In this document: piece by piece, positions 9,818 to 18,388 of the stretch
Layout of the letters: each line of letters starts with the position of its first letter
Numbering within the stretch: the first letter of the stretch is position 1
From: Carnobacterium_A sp047553015
GTDB taxonomy: Bacteria; Bacillota; Bacilli; Lactobacillales; Carnobacteriaceae
Direction of reading: 5' to 3'
Assembly (NCBI RefSeq): GCF_047553015.1
Contig: NZ_CP180212.1
Location: forward strand, 1 to 64,000
DNA: 64,000 nt
Made by a program: the position numbers and the translations under genes
Notes under the pieces: generated by a model
Told to the model about the DNA's origin: nothing
What the model saw: the letters and a program-made list of their open reading frames with translations, nothing else
Databases searched by the model: none

Positions 9818-9864
9818 GCTCTCCTTGCTCGTTCAAATGAATGAGCCAAAGTCCATAAGGAGGT
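9818..9864 (+). promoter_or_regulatory. rpsF leader structure that can sequester the Shine-Dalgarno (S6:S18 leader candidate)
   Basis: The leader can fold so that CTCCTT (9821-9826) pairs with AAGGAG (9857-9862) of the rpsF ribosome binding site. A second hairpin is nested inside (9827-9835 with 9838-9846, nine pairs including one G-U). In many bacteria the S6:S18 complex binds an rpsF leader RNA to repress its own operon. The pairing is visible; that this is the S6:S18 element is inference from position and from the presence of rpsR in the same unit. Confidence 0.5.
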
Positions 9865-9874
9865 GACAGTCAAG

Positions 9875-10174
9875 ATGAGCAAAGTAACAAACTACGAAAT
9901 TTTATACATTATTCGTCCAAACATTGAAGAAGCTGACAAAGCTGCTTTAATCGAACGTTTCGATACTATTTTAAAAGATAATGGTGCTGAAATCACTGAA
10001 TCTAAAGACTGGTCTAAACGCCGTTTAGCTTACGAAATTAAAAAATTCCACGAAGGAATTTATCATATCGTAAAACTATCAGCAACAGACGCAGCAGCAA
10101 TCAATGAATTCGATCGTCTATCTAAAATCAATGATGATATTTTACGTCATATGACTATTAAAGTAGAAGCTTAA
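9875..10174 (+). CDS. rpsF: 30S ribosomal protein S6
   Basis: S6 binds the central domain of 16S rRNA together with S18. The 99-residue product begins MSKVTNYEILYIIRPN and contains the conserved KDWSKRRLAYEIKKFHEG and LRHMTIKVE segments. A GTG at 9863 is in frame but lies inside the ribosome binding site AAGGAGG (9857-9863), so the ATG at 9875 is chosen. It begins the rpsF-ssb-rpsR operon, the standard arrangement in Firmicutes. Confidence 0.97.
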   Translation: MSKVTNYEILYIIRPNIEEADKAALIERFDTILKDNGAEITESKDWSKRRLAYEIKKFHEGIYHIVKLSATDAAAINEFDRLSKINDDILRHMTIKVEA

Positions 10175-10182
10175 ATTTGTGA

Positions 10183-10200
10183 TTGTTTCATGTGAAACAA
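10183..10200 (+). promoter_or_regulatory. parS-like site between rpsF and ssb
   Basis: TTGTTTCATGTGAAACAA contains a 16-mer that differs from the ParB (Spo0J) site TGTTTCACGTGAAACA at one central base. The site is intergenic, about 9.5 kb from dnaA, inside the origin-proximal zone where parS sites cluster. A second identical 18-mer lies at 11096-11113 in the same orientation. Function is inferred. Confidence 0.55.
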
Positions 10201-10222
10201 TTTTTTGAAAGGAGCTATTATT

Positions 10223-10750
10223 GTGATTAATAATGTTGTTTTAGTTGGAAGATTAACTAAAGATGCGGATTTGAGATACACTTCAAATGGTGCAGCTGTT
10301 GCATCGTTTACTGTAGCGGTAAACAGACAGTTTACAAACCAAAAAGGTGAAAGAGAAGCAGATTTCATTAACTGCGTAGCTTGGAGAAAGACGGCTGAAA
10401 CATTAGCTAACTTCACTCGTAAGGGATCGTTGATTGGTGTAGAAGGACGTATTCAAACACGTTCTTATGACAACCAACAAGGACAGCGTGTTTATGTTAC
10501 TGAAGTAGTTGTTGAGAATTTTTCAATGTTAGAATCTAAGTCTGCCAACGACCAACGTCGAGGTTCAGATGATACAGGTAATACAGCGAAGACATATCAG
10601 CAAAGTTCAACTAGCCAAACACAAAATAATTATTCGCAAAAATCAGCTCCTCAAAATCAAAATTCACAATATCCTGATTTTGGAAACTCGGATCCATTCG
10701 AAAAGAGTAGCCAGCCGATTGATATTTCAGATGATGATTTACCGTTCTAA
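10223..10750 (+). CDS. ssb: single-stranded DNA-binding protein
   Basis: SSB coats single-stranded DNA during replication and repair. The 175-residue product has the OB-fold at about 1-108 (INNVVLVGRLTKDADLRYT, then DFINCVAWRKTAETL). A Gln/Asn/Ser-rich linker follows, then the acidic tip ISDDDLPF that binds partner proteins. The start is GTG at 10223, eight bases after AAAGGAGC. An in-frame TTG at 10205 overlaps this ribosome binding site and is rejected. It lies between S6 and S18, as usual, and a parS-like site sits just upstream. Confidence 0.97.
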   Translation: MINNVVLVGRLTKDADLRYTSNGAAVASFTVAVNRQFTNQKGEREADFINCVAWRKTAETLANFTRKGSLIGVEGRIQTRSYDNQQGQRVYVTEVVVENFSMLESKSANDQRRGSDDTGNTAKTYQQSSTSQTQNNYSQKSAPQNQNSQYPDFGNSDPFEKSSQPIDISDDDLPF

Positions 10751-10783
10751 TTTAAATTAGAAACATAAGGGAGGAATAGAAAA

Positions 10784-11020
10784 ATGGCTATCCAACGTAG
10801 AGGCGGACGTAAGCGCCGTAAAGTTGATTATATTGCAGCTAACCACATTGAACATATCGATTTTAAAGATCTTGATCTTTTAAAACGATTTATCTCTGAA
10901 AGAGGTAAAATTTTACCTCGTCGTGTTAGTGGCACTTCAGCTAAAAACCAACGTAAAATAACAATTGCAATCAAACGTGCACGTATCATGGGATTATTAC
11001 CATTCGTCACAGCTGAATAA
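10784..11020 (+). CDS. rpsR: 30S ribosomal protein S18
   Basis: S18 pairs with S6 on the small-subunit platform. The 78-residue basic protein begins MAIQRRGGRKRRKVDY and has the conserved LPRRVSGTSAKNQRKI segment near the C-terminal half. An AGGGAGG ribosome binding site precedes it, and it is the last gene of the rpsF-ssb-rpsR operon, closed by a strong terminator. This version lacks the zinc-binding Cys residues found in some S18 paralogues. Confidence 0.98.
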   Translation: MAIQRRGGRKRRKVDYIAANHIEHIDFKDLDLLKRFISERGKILPRRVSGTSAKNQRKITIAIKRARIMGLLPFVTAE

Positions 11021-11029
11021 AAGAGTTAG

Positions 11030-11065
11030 AAAGAATCGTGATAATTTATCATGATTCTTTTTTTT
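11030..11065 (+). terminator. intrinsic terminator after rpsR
   Basis: A 15-bp stem (11030-11044 with 11046-11060, with one G-U pair) followed by a run of T residues. Confidence 0.92.
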
Positions 11066-11080
11066 GCTTTAGTTTTATGT

Positions 11081-11128
11081 ATTAGATTTCTAAAATTGTT
11101 TCATGTGAAACAATTTTAGAAATCTAAT
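11081..11128. repeat. 48-bp palindrome centred on a parS-like site
   Basis: Two perfect 23-base arms (11081-11103 and 11106-11128) are separated by only TG. The centre (11096-11113) is TTGTTTCATGTGAAACAA, the same 18-mer found between rpsF and ssb. It lies after the rpsR terminator and before gdpP. It lacks a T-run on either strand, so it does not look like a terminator. It resembles parS with an extended symmetric flank. The structure is directly visible; ParB binding is inferred. Confidence 0.8.
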
Positions 11129-11205
11129 ATCTAGTATCCAAATAGAAAACATGTTAAAATATAAGTTGTTGCTTAAATAAAGGAACAGATCAAAAGGAGT
11201 TAATT

Positions 11206-13203
11206 ATGAAAAAGTTATCTATGGAAAAGCTCCCGAATTTTTTAAATGATACTAAATTTAAATGGTTTTCTGTTGTTATTGGTTTATTGCAATGGATTAC
11301 AATCATATTAGGTTTTTTTGTCCATTTTATGATCGGAATAGTTTTGCTAGTTGCTTTTATCATTACAGTTCTTTCTTTGTATTACTTGGCTAAAAAAATC
11401 AGTGTAGAAACACACAAATATATTACTGATTTATCTTACCGAATTAAAAGAGGAGAACAAGAAGCACTTATCAAAATGCCGATTGGTATTTTACTGTTTA
11501 ATGAAGAATATGAAGTACAATGGACAAATCCTTATCTTCAAAATTATTTCGGGCATCAAGGAGTTTTAGGGAAAAAAATTTCTGAGATTGATAAAGAATT
11601 AGCAGATGTCATTGAAAGTAGCCAGTCTTCAGGTTTACAAACCGTTCATTGGGGCGAAAATGTTTATCAAATTATTATTCAGGAAGATATCCGTGTTGTC
11701 TATTTAATGGATATTACTGAATATGCCCAAATCAAAGTGAAATATGAAGATGAAAAAATTGTAATTGGAAATATTTTTGTAGACAATCATGATGAAATTA
11801 TCCAAGGAATGAATGATCGAAGTATTTCTAATTTAAATAATTTTGTTACGACAGAATTATCTAATTGGGCAAAAGAACACCATATCTATCTAAAAAGAGT
11901 ATCAGAAGACCGCTTTATCGTTATGATGCATCAATGGTCTTTAGAAAAAATAGAAGAAGATAAATTCGCTATTATTGATCGGATTAGAGAAAGAACTTCT
12001 AAACAAAATTTTCCATTAACATTAAGTATTGGATTAGCTTATGATAACAATGACTTGAGTCTACTAGCTAAGCAATCTCAAATTAATCTTGATTTAGCAT
12101 TAGGTAGAGGTGGAGATCAAGTTGTTGTCAAATCATCTAGTGGTGAACCACGTTACTATGGAGGAAAAACAAATCCAATGGAGAAGAGAACGCGTGTTCG
12201 TTCCAGGATTATTAGTCAAGCTTTGCAAGAATTAATGAAACAATCCGATCAAATTTTTATTATGGGACATAGTTATCCTGATATGGATGCTATTGGATCT
12301 GCACTGGGTGTTCGAAGAATTGCTGAGATGAATAACAAGGAAGCTTGGATTATTATAGATCCAGATAATCTTAGTAAAGATATCAAGCAATTAATTGAAG
12401 AAGTAGAAAAAGACAATTCCATTAGCCGATATATGATTACGCCTGAGACTGCTGAAGAAATGTTTACTTCTACGACTTTATTAGTAATGGTAGATCACCA
12501 TCGTCCTTCACTTTCTATAGCACCTAAACTAGTGAATCAAATTAATGACATTGTTATTATCGATCACCATCGAAGAAGTGAAGAATTTCCAGATAAACCA
12601 GTACTAGTCTACATTGAACCTTATGCTTCATCAACTGCAGAACTTGTTACAGAATTATTTGAATATCAACCAAGCGAAGCTGATTCGATTAATAAAATTG
12701 AAGCAACAGCGATGCTAGGTGGTATAATAGTGGATACTAAGAGTTTTTCTTTACGCACAGGTTCGCGTACATTCGATGCTGCTAGTTATCTGAGGTCTTG
12801 TGGAGCCGATGCTGTTCTAATTCAACGCTTTTTAAAAGAAGATAAAGATACGTATTTACTTCGTAGTCATTTAATTAAAACAATTGAATTTATTAGTGAT
12901 AAGATGGCGGTTACTATTGGCGAAGAGGACAAGATTTATGATACAGTTGTGGCGGCACAAACAGCAGATACCATGTTAGGAATGACAGATGTCGATGCTG
13001 CCTTTGTCATCACTAAACGGTCTGATGGAAAAGTAGGCATTAGTGCTCGAAGTTTAGGCGAAATAAATGTTCAAATTATTATGGAAGAACTTGGTGGCGG
13101 TGGGCACTTATCAAATGCAGCTACACAAATAGAGAATTGTACTATCGCACAAGTAAAAGAGAAATTACGAATAGTAGTAGCTAAACAAGATGAGGAGGAA
13201 TAA
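11206..13203 (+). CDS. gdpP: c-di-AMP phosphodiesterase GdpP
   Basis: Membrane enzyme that hydrolyses cyclic di-AMP to pApA, controlling osmotic balance and beta-lactam tolerance. Domains in order: two N-terminal membrane segments (about 20-62), a PAS-like domain (about 85-150), a degenerate GGDEF domain (about 175-305; the signature is altered to GRGGDQ), then DHH/DHHA1 phosphodiesterase. The DHH part shows GHSYPDMDAIGSALG around 353-367, DHH near 430 and again near 452, and GGGGHLSNAATQ near the C-terminus. At 665 residues it is full length. It is followed two bases later by rplI, as in other Firmicutes. Confidence 0.96.
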   Translation: MKKLSMEKLPNFLNDTKFKWFSVVIGLLQWITIILGFFVHFMIGIVLLVAFIITVLSLYYLAKKISVETHKYITDLSYRIKRGEQEALIKMPIGILLFNEEYEVQWTNPYLQNYFGHQGVLGKKISEIDKELADVIESSQSSGLQTVHWGENVYQIIIQEDIRVVYLMDITEYAQIKVKYEDEKIVIGNIFVDNHDEIIQGMNDRSISNLNNFVTTELSNWAKEHHIYLKRVSEDRFIVMMHQWSLEKIEEDKFAIIDRIRERTSKQNFPLTLSIGLAYDNNDLSLLAKQSQINLDLALGRGGDQVVVKSSSGEPRYYGGKTNPMEKRTRVRSRIISQALQELMKQSDQIFIMGHSYPDMDAIGSALGVRRIAEMNNKEAWIIIDPDNLSKDIKQLIEEVEKDNSISRYMITPETAEEMFTSTTLLVMVDHHRPSLSIAPKLVNQINDIVIIDHHRRSEEFPDKPVLVYIEPYASSTAELVTELFEYQPSEADSINKIEATAMLGGIIVDTKSFSLRTGSRTFDAASYLRSCGADAVLIQRFLKEDKDTYLLRSHLIKTIEFISDKMAVTIGEEDKIYDTVVAAQTADTMLGMTDVDAAFVITKRSDGKVGISARSLGEINVQIIMEELGGGGHLSNAATQIENCTIAQVKEKLRIVVAKQDEEE

Positions 13204-13205
13204 GA

Positions 13206-13658
13206 ATGAAAGTTATTTTATTGAAAGATGTAAAAGGTAAAGGTAAAAAAGGAGAAGTCAAAAATGTAGCTGATGGATATGCACATAACTTCTTAATTAA
13301 AAACGGATTAGCTAAAGAAGCAACAACAGGTTCTCTAAGCGAATTAAAAGGAAAAATTCATGCTGAAGAAAAGCAACAAGCTGAAATTAAGCAAGAAGCA
13401 CAAGAAGTTAAGAACTTATTAGAAAAAGAATCTAATGCGCTAGTTATTAAATCTAAGGCAGCTGAGGATGGTCGATTATTTGGTTCAATTACAACTAAAC
13501 AAATTTCAGCAGCAGCTCAAAAACAATTAGGAATAAAATTAGATAAACGTAAGATTGAATTAAATGTTCCCATTCGTACAGTTACATCAATGAAAGTAGA
13601 TGTTAAAATTCATCCTGAAGTTGTTGCGACAATGACGGTAAATGTATTACCTGAATAA
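13206..13658 (+). CDS. rplI: 50S ribosomal protein L9
   Basis: L9 binds 23S rRNA domain V and helps maintain reading frame. The 150-residue product begins MKVILLKDVKGKGKKGEVK, with the GYAHNFLIKNGLA motif. A long charged connecting helix and a C-terminal domain (DGRLFGSITTKQI) follow. It starts two bases after gdpP, and its GAGGAGG ribosome binding site lies within the end of gdpP, so the two are co-transcribed. A terminator follows, so dnaB has its own promoter. Confidence 0.98.
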   Translation: MKVILLKDVKGKGKKGEVKNVADGYAHNFLIKNGLAKEATTGSLSELKGKIHAEEKQQAEIKQEAQEVKNLLEKESNALVIKSKAAEDGRLFGSITTKQISAAAQKQLGIKLDKRKIELNVPIRTVTSMKVDVKIHPEVVATMTVNVLPE

Positions 13659-13670
13659 AACTGTTCTACT

Positions 13671-13710
13671 AAAATGTTTAATCAGAGAAAAAGCTGATTA
13701 AACATTTTTT
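13671..13710 (+). terminator. intrinsic terminator after rplI
   Basis: A 15-bp perfect stem (13671-13685 with 13694-13708), an 8-base A-rich loop and a following T tract. Confidence 0.92.
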
Positions 13711-13839
13711 AATTGCAATAAAAAAGGAACGGATGTTCGTATTAATTGATTGTGTTTAGTATAAGACTAAGGTAAAATAAGAAAGATAATCCGTTAAAAA
13801 TAGTAGAATAAAATTGTACTATTGAAAGGAAGAGGAAAA

Positions 13840-15225
13840 TTGGCAAATGAAGCTTTTCAGGACCGCTTACCACCTCAGAGTATTGAAGCTGAACAAGCTG
13901 TATTAGGTTCTGTTTTCTTGGATCCTGATACGGTTGTAGGAGCGTTAGAATTTATTGAAGCAAAAGATTTTTATCGACGTGGACACCAACTTATTTTTCA
14001 AACAATGTTGGATTTAAATAATAATAATGAAGCTATTGATATTGTAACCATCACAAATGCATTAGAATCTAAAAATCAATTAGAAGATGTTGGCGGAATG
14101 GCTTATTTAGCTGAATTAGCTATGATTGTTCCCACTGCTGCTAATATGGAGCATTATGCTAAAATTGTTGAGCAGAAATCTATTTTAAGAAATTTAATTC
14201 GAACAGCGACAGAAATCGTTGCAAAGGGATATGACGAAGGAGACGAGCTTGCGTCTATTTTAGATGAAGCAGAGCGTAGTATATTAGAAGTTTCTGAAAA
14301 ACGTAGTAGAAGCGGTTTTTTGTCTATTTCAGAAGTTTTAAATACTTCTATTGCACGAATTGATGAACTGTACCAAAATGATGAAGAAATTACGGGATTA
14401 CCAACAGGCTATAAGGCTCTAGATAAGATGACAGCAGGACTTCAAAAAGAAGAATTAATCATTTTAGCTGCTAGACCAGCTGTTGGTAAAACGGCCTTTG
14501 CTTTAAATATTGCTCAAAATGTTGGAACAAAAACAGATAAAACAGTCGCTATCTTTAGTTTAGAAATGGGTGCAGAATCACTTGTTAATCGAATGCTTTG
14601 TGCTGAAGGAAGTATCGATGCTAGTAATTTACGGACCGGAAATCTCTCCGAAGAGGAATGGCAAAATTTGATTGTGGCGATGGGTAGTCTATCTAAAGCG
14701 AGTATTTACATAGATGACACACCAGGAATTAGAGTCGCTGAGATCAGAGCGAAATGTCGGCGGTTGAAGCAAGAAAAAGGTGAATTAGGTCTTATTTTAA
14801 TTGATTATTTACAGCTAATTGAAGGAACTGGTAGAGAGAGCCGTCAACAGGAAGTCTCTGAAATTTCACGGCAATTAAAGAAGTTAGCTAAAGAATTGGA
14901 TGTACCTGTTATGGCATTATCTCAGTTGTCACGTGGAGTTGAACAGCGACAAGATAAGCGCCCAGTTTTGAGTGATATTCGTGAGTCTGGTTCTATCGAG
15001 CAAGATGCTGATATTGTTGCGTTTCTTTATCGAGATGATTACTATGATCGTGAAGAAAGCGATGAAGATGAAGATTCAGATATGGCAGGCCAAGAAAACA
15101 TCATAGAAGTTATTATTGAGAAAAATAGAAGTGGAGCACGTGGAACAGTTAAGCTTTTATTTATTAAGGAATACAATAAGTTTTCATCTCTATCTTATTT
15201 CCCAGATGATATACCTCAAAGATAA
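13840..15225 (+). CDS. dnaB: replicative DNA helicase (DnaB type)
   Basis: Ring helicase that unwinds DNA at the fork (called dnaC in Bacillus). The 461-residue product begins ANEAFQDRLPPQS after the initiator. It has an N-terminal domain that binds primase (about 1-150) and a RecA-like motor with Walker A ARPAVGKT. LILIDYLQLI follows as Walker B, then the conserved IRESGSIEQDADIVAFLYR. The start chosen is TTG at 13840, after AAAGGAAGAGG (13825-13835). An in-frame TTG at 13822 lies before this ribosome binding site and is rejected. An acidic insert (DREESDEDEDSD) before the last motif is longer than in Bacillus. Confidence 0.97.
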   Translation: MANEAFQDRLPPQSIEAEQAVLGSVFLDPDTVVGALEFIEAKDFYRRGHQLIFQTMLDLNNNNEAIDIVTITNALESKNQLEDVGGMAYLAELAMIVPTAANMEHYAKIVEQKSILRNLIRTATEIVAKGYDEGDELASILDEAERSILEVSEKRSRSGFLSISEVLNTSIARIDELYQNDEEITGLPTGYKALDKMTAGLQKEELIILAARPAVGKTAFALNIAQNVGTKTDKTVAIFSLEMGAESLVNRMLCAEGSIDASNLRTGNLSEEEWQNLIVAMGSLSKASIYIDDTPGIRVAEIRAKCRRLKQEKGELGLILIDYLQLIEGTGRESRQQEVSEISRQLKKLAKELDVPVMALSQLSRGVEQRQDKRPVLSDIRESGSIEQDADIVAFLYRDDYYDREESDEDEDSDMAGQENIIEVIIEKNRSGARGTVKLLFIKEYNKFSSLSYFPDDIPQR

Positions 15226-15227
15226 GA

Positions 15228-15271
15228 AATAAGGTTAAAGACGATATCGTTCGTTTTTAACTTTATTTTTT
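15228..15271 (+). terminator. probable terminator after dnaB
   Basis: AATAAGGTTAAA (15228-15239) pairs with TTTAACTTTATT (15255-15266, with G-U pairing), followed by T residues. The stem is AT-rich and weaker than the others here. Confidence 0.65.
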
Positions 15272-15327
15272 ATGAATAAATTATTAATTATTCGTTTATT
15301 TGACGATAATTTTCATTTTAAATAAGG

Positions 15328-15340
15328 AATATTCGGATTT
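15328..15340 (-). promoter_or_regulatory. candidate PurR box upstream of purA
   Basis: Read on the minus strand this 13-mer is AAATCCGAATATT. It matches the Firmicute PurBox pattern AWWWCCGAACWWT with one mismatch. A weak second half with a CCGA core lies at 15371-15383 in the opposite orientation, but the spacing is longer than in Bacillus operators. PurR control of purA is expected in this group; this assignment is tentative. Confidence 0.3.
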
Positions 15341-15414
15341 TAATTGAATTTTTTTAAGAATACTGATAAACTAACCGAGTGTTTTAGAAAATAAAAAATA
15401 AACGAGGTGTTTTG

Positions 15415-16707
15415 ATGTCTTCAGTAGTAGTAGTTGGTACACAATGGGGCGATGAAGGAAAAGGTAAAATTACAGATTTTTTAAGTGAAAAAGCAGAAAT
15501 TATTGCACGTTATCAAGGAGGAGACAATGCAGGACATACGATTAAATTTGATGGAAAAACGTTTAAACTTCATTTGATCCCATCTGGCATATTTGCTTCT
15601 AAAAAAATAAGTGTGATTGGAAATGGCGTTGTTATTAATCCTAAAGCTCTTATTAAAGAATTAGCTTACCTACATGAAAATGGAGTAAGTACAGATAATT
15701 TGCGTATCTCTGATCGAGCTCATGTTATTCTACCTTATCATATTCAATTAGATCAATTACAAGAAGAATCAAAAGGCGATCAAAAAATTGGAACAACTAT
15801 TAAAGGAATTGGACCTGCTTATATGGACAAAGCTGCCAGAGTAGGCATTAGAATGGCTGATTTATTAGATAAAGAAATTTTTGAAGAACGTTTACGTATT
15901 AATTTGGAAGAAAAAAATCAACTGTTCACAAAAATATTTGATTCAAAGCCAATTGAATTTTCAGATGTTTTTGAAGAATATTATCACTATGGCCAAGAAA
16001 TAAAGCATTATATCTGTGATACTTCAGTTATTTTAAACGAAGCATTAGACGATAATAAGCGTGTATTATTTGAAGGTGCTCAAGGAGTGATGCTTGATAT
16101 TGATCAAGGAACCTATCCTTTTGTAACATCCTCTAACCCTGTAGCTGGAGGGGTGACGATTGGAAGTGGTGTAGGTCCATCTAAAATAGATAAAGTAGTA
16201 GGAGTATGTAAAGCTTATACTTCTCGTGTAGGAGATGGTCCTTTTCCAACAGAGTTACAAGACGATATCGGTCAACGCATCCGCGATATAGGAAAAGAAT
16301 ATGGAACAACGACTGGTCGTCCACGTCGTATTGGTTGGTTAGATACTGTCGTTATGCGTCACTCTAAGCGTGTATCAGGTATTACTAATCTTTCGCTAAA
16401 TTCAATTGATGTTTTGAGTGGATTAGAAACAGTTAAAATATGTACAGCTTACGAAAGAGAAGACAAACACATTTTATACTACCCAGCAAGCTTAAAAGAA
16501 TTAGCAGAGTGTCAACCTGTATACGAAGAATTACCAGGTTGGAGTGAAGATATTACAAGTTGTAAAACCTTAGAAGAATTACCCATCCAAGCACAGCACT
16601 ATATTCAACGTGTTTCTGAATTAGTTGGAGTACCTCTTTTAACTTTTTCAGTAGGTCCAGATCGGGAGCAAACAAATGTGCTAGAAGATATTTGGACACA
16701 ACTTTAG
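15415..16707 (+). CDS. purA: adenylosuccinate synthetase
   Basis: Converts IMP, aspartate and GTP to adenylosuccinate, the first step of AMP synthesis from IMP. The product is 430 residues, exactly the Bacillus length. It shows the P-loop GDEGKGK at the N-terminus, then NAGHT, the IMP-contact region IGTTIKGIGPAYMDK, FEGAQGVMLDIDQGTYPFVT, and GTTTGRPRRIGWLD. The in-frame TTG at 15412 is directly next to the ATG at 15415. The ATG is better placed after GAGGTG (15404-15409) and gives the family N-terminus MSSVVVVGTQWGDE. It is a single-gene unit between two terminators. Confidence 0.98.
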   Translation: MSSVVVVGTQWGDEGKGKITDFLSEKAEIIARYQGGDNAGHTIKFDGKTFKLHLIPSGIFASKKISVIGNGVVINPKALIKELAYLHENGVSTDNLRISDRAHVILPYHIQLDQLQEESKGDQKIGTTIKGIGPAYMDKAARVGIRMADLLDKEIFEERLRINLEEKNQLFTKIFDSKPIEFSDVFEEYYHYGQEIKHYICDTSVILNEALDDNKRVLFEGAQGVMLDIDQGTYPFVTSSNPVAGGVTIGSGVGPSKIDKVVGVCKAYTSRVGDGPFPTELQDDIGQRIRDIGKEYGTTTGRPRRIGWLDTVVMRHSKRVSGITNLSLNSIDVLSGLETVKICTAYEREDKHILYYPASLKELAECQPVYEELPGWSEDITSCKTLEELPIQAQHYIQRVSELVGVPLLTFSVGPDREQTNVLEDIWTQL

Positions 16708-16722
16708 TCATTTCTAAGGTAC

Positions 16723-16777
16723 AAAAATAAGAAAACGTATGGGCTTTTTTCGTAGCCGATACGTTTTTTTATTTTTA
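16723..16777 (+). terminator. intrinsic terminator after purA
   Basis: An AT-rich stem of about 17 bp (16724-16740 with 16759-16776) with an 18-base loop that itself contains a GGGCT/AGCC-type pairing, ending in T residues. Confidence 0.85.
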
Positions 16778-16871
16778 CCTAATGAAGTTGCAATTGCTTA
16801 AAAATTGCCAAAATTTCTTTTAAGGCTTATTATTTAGCCTAAGGAAAAAGAATAATAAGGGAGATGAAACG

Positions 16872-18329
16872 ATGAAAAATGGGGTTATGATGCAATATTT
16901 TGAATGGTTTGTAGAAGACGATGGAAAACATTGGCAACGATTGAAAGACGATGCAAAACATTTGAGTGAAATAGGGATAACTAGCGTCTGGATTCCACCT
17001 TGCTTTAAAGCAACAGGCACGAACGATGTTGGTTATGGTATTTATGATTTGTATGATCTAGGAGAGTTTAAACAAAAAGAAGTTATTCGAACGAAGTATG
17101 GAGTAAAACAAGACTTAAAAGCAGCGATAGATGAATTGCATAAATACGGTATTCAAGTCTATGCAGATATTGTGTTAAATCATAAAGCTGGAGCAGATGA
17201 AACAGAAAAATTTTTAGCGGTTGAAGTAGATCCTGACAATCGTAATGAAACAGTCAGCGATTCTTACGAAATTGAAGGATGGACTAAATTTACCTATCCT
17301 GGTAGAAACGATACCTATTCAAAATTTAAATGGTCATGGGAGCACTTTACCGGAATTGATTACAATCAAGCTAACGGTAAAGAAGCGATTTATCTTATTC
17401 AAGGAGAGAATAAGAGTTGGGCAGATGATAATAAAGTAAATGATGAACATGGGAATTATGATTATTTGATGTATGCTGATGTTGACTACAGTCATCCAGA
17501 TATCATTGAAGAAACAAAGAATTGGGCTAAGTGGTTTGTAGCAGAGACAGGCATAGACGGCTTTAGGTTAGACGCGATTAAACATATTAATGAAGAATTT
17601 ATTTTTGATTTAGTTAGAACAATGCGTGATGAATTTGGTGAACAATTTTATATAGTCGGAGAGTATTGGGGAAATACTTACGATGAGATGGAAAATTATT
17701 TAGAAGCAGGAGATTTTCATTTAGATTTAGTTGATGTAAGTTTGCATACAAACTTTGAACAAGCATCAAAATCAGGAAATGATTATGACTTACGTAAGCT
17801 ATTTAATAAAACGTTGATGCAAAAAAATGATTCTCATTCCGTTACATTTGTTGATAATCATGATTCACAACCGGGTCAATCACTAGAATCGTTTGTTGAA
17901 CCATGGTTTAAACCAATGGCTTATGGTTCAATTTTATTACGAGAAAAAGGCTATCCTTGCCTATTTTATGGTGACTATTATGGTATTAAAGGAGATAATC
18001 CAATTGAACCCCAAAGAGAAATAATTGATCGACTTCTTTATATTCGAGCTAACTATGCTTATGGGGAGCAAGTAGATTATTTAGATCATGCTAATTGTAT
18101 TGGTTGGACTCGAATGGGTAATGAAGATAATCCAAATGGGTGTGCAGTAATTCTTTCTAATTCAGAAAAAGGATACAAAGATATGTATATTGGTGAAGAA
18201 CAATCTGGAGAACTATTCTTAGATTATTTAGAAAATAGTCAAGATTCTGTAACGATTGACGAGAATGGATGGGGTCACTTTATTGTTGAGGCTGGTTCAT
18301 TATCTGTCTGGGTGAAACAAAGTACTTGA
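16872..18329 (+). CDS. cytoplasmic alpha-amylase, GH13 family
   Basis: Hydrolyses alpha-1,4-glucosidic bonds of maltodextrin, starch or glycogen. At 485 residues it has the (beta/alpha)8 amylase barrel with all four GH13 signature regions: DIVLNHKAG, GFRLDAIKH, VGEYW and FVDNHDSQPG. The predicted catalytic residues are Asp234, Glu264 and Asp331. It resembles the liquefying-amylase subfamily (GH13_5). The N-terminus (MKNGVMMQYFEWF) has no signal peptide, so it acts inside the cell, probably on imported maltodextrins or stored glycogen. It stands alone, bounded by terminators, with no sugar transporter next to it. Confidence 0.93.
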   Translation: MKNGVMMQYFEWFVEDDGKHWQRLKDDAKHLSEIGITSVWIPPCFKATGTNDVGYGIYDLYDLGEFKQKEVIRTKYGVKQDLKAAIDELHKYGIQVYADIVLNHKAGADETEKFLAVEVDPDNRNETVSDSYEIEGWTKFTYPGRNDTYSKFKWSWEHFTGIDYNQANGKEAIYLIQGENKSWADDNKVNDEHGNYDYLMYADVDYSHPDIIEETKNWAKWFVAETGIDGFRLDAIKHINEEFIFDLVRTMRDEFGEQFYIVGEYWGNTYDEMENYLEAGDFHLDLVDVSLHTNFEQASKSGNDYDLRKLFNKTLMQKNDSHSVTFVDNHDSQPGQSLESFVEPWFKPMAYGSILLREKGYPCLFYGDYYGIKGDNPIEPQREIIDRLLYIRANYAYGEQVDYLDHANCIGWTRMGNEDNPNGCAVILSNSEKGYKDMYIGEEQSGELFLDYLENSQDSVTIDENGWGHFIVEAGSLSVWVKQST

Positions 18330-18341
18330 TAAAAAAGTTTT

Positions 18342-18380
18342 AAAAAAGTTCTCTGCATTTTAGCAGAGAACTTTTTTATT
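18342..18380. terminator. bidirectional terminator between the amylase and the YtxH-like gene
   Basis: A 15-bp stem (18342-18356 with 18363-18377) has A-rich and T-rich outer flanks. It can stop the amylase transcript on the plus strand and the convergent stress-gene transcript on the minus strand. Confidence 0.88.
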
Positions 18381-18388
18381 AAACTCTA

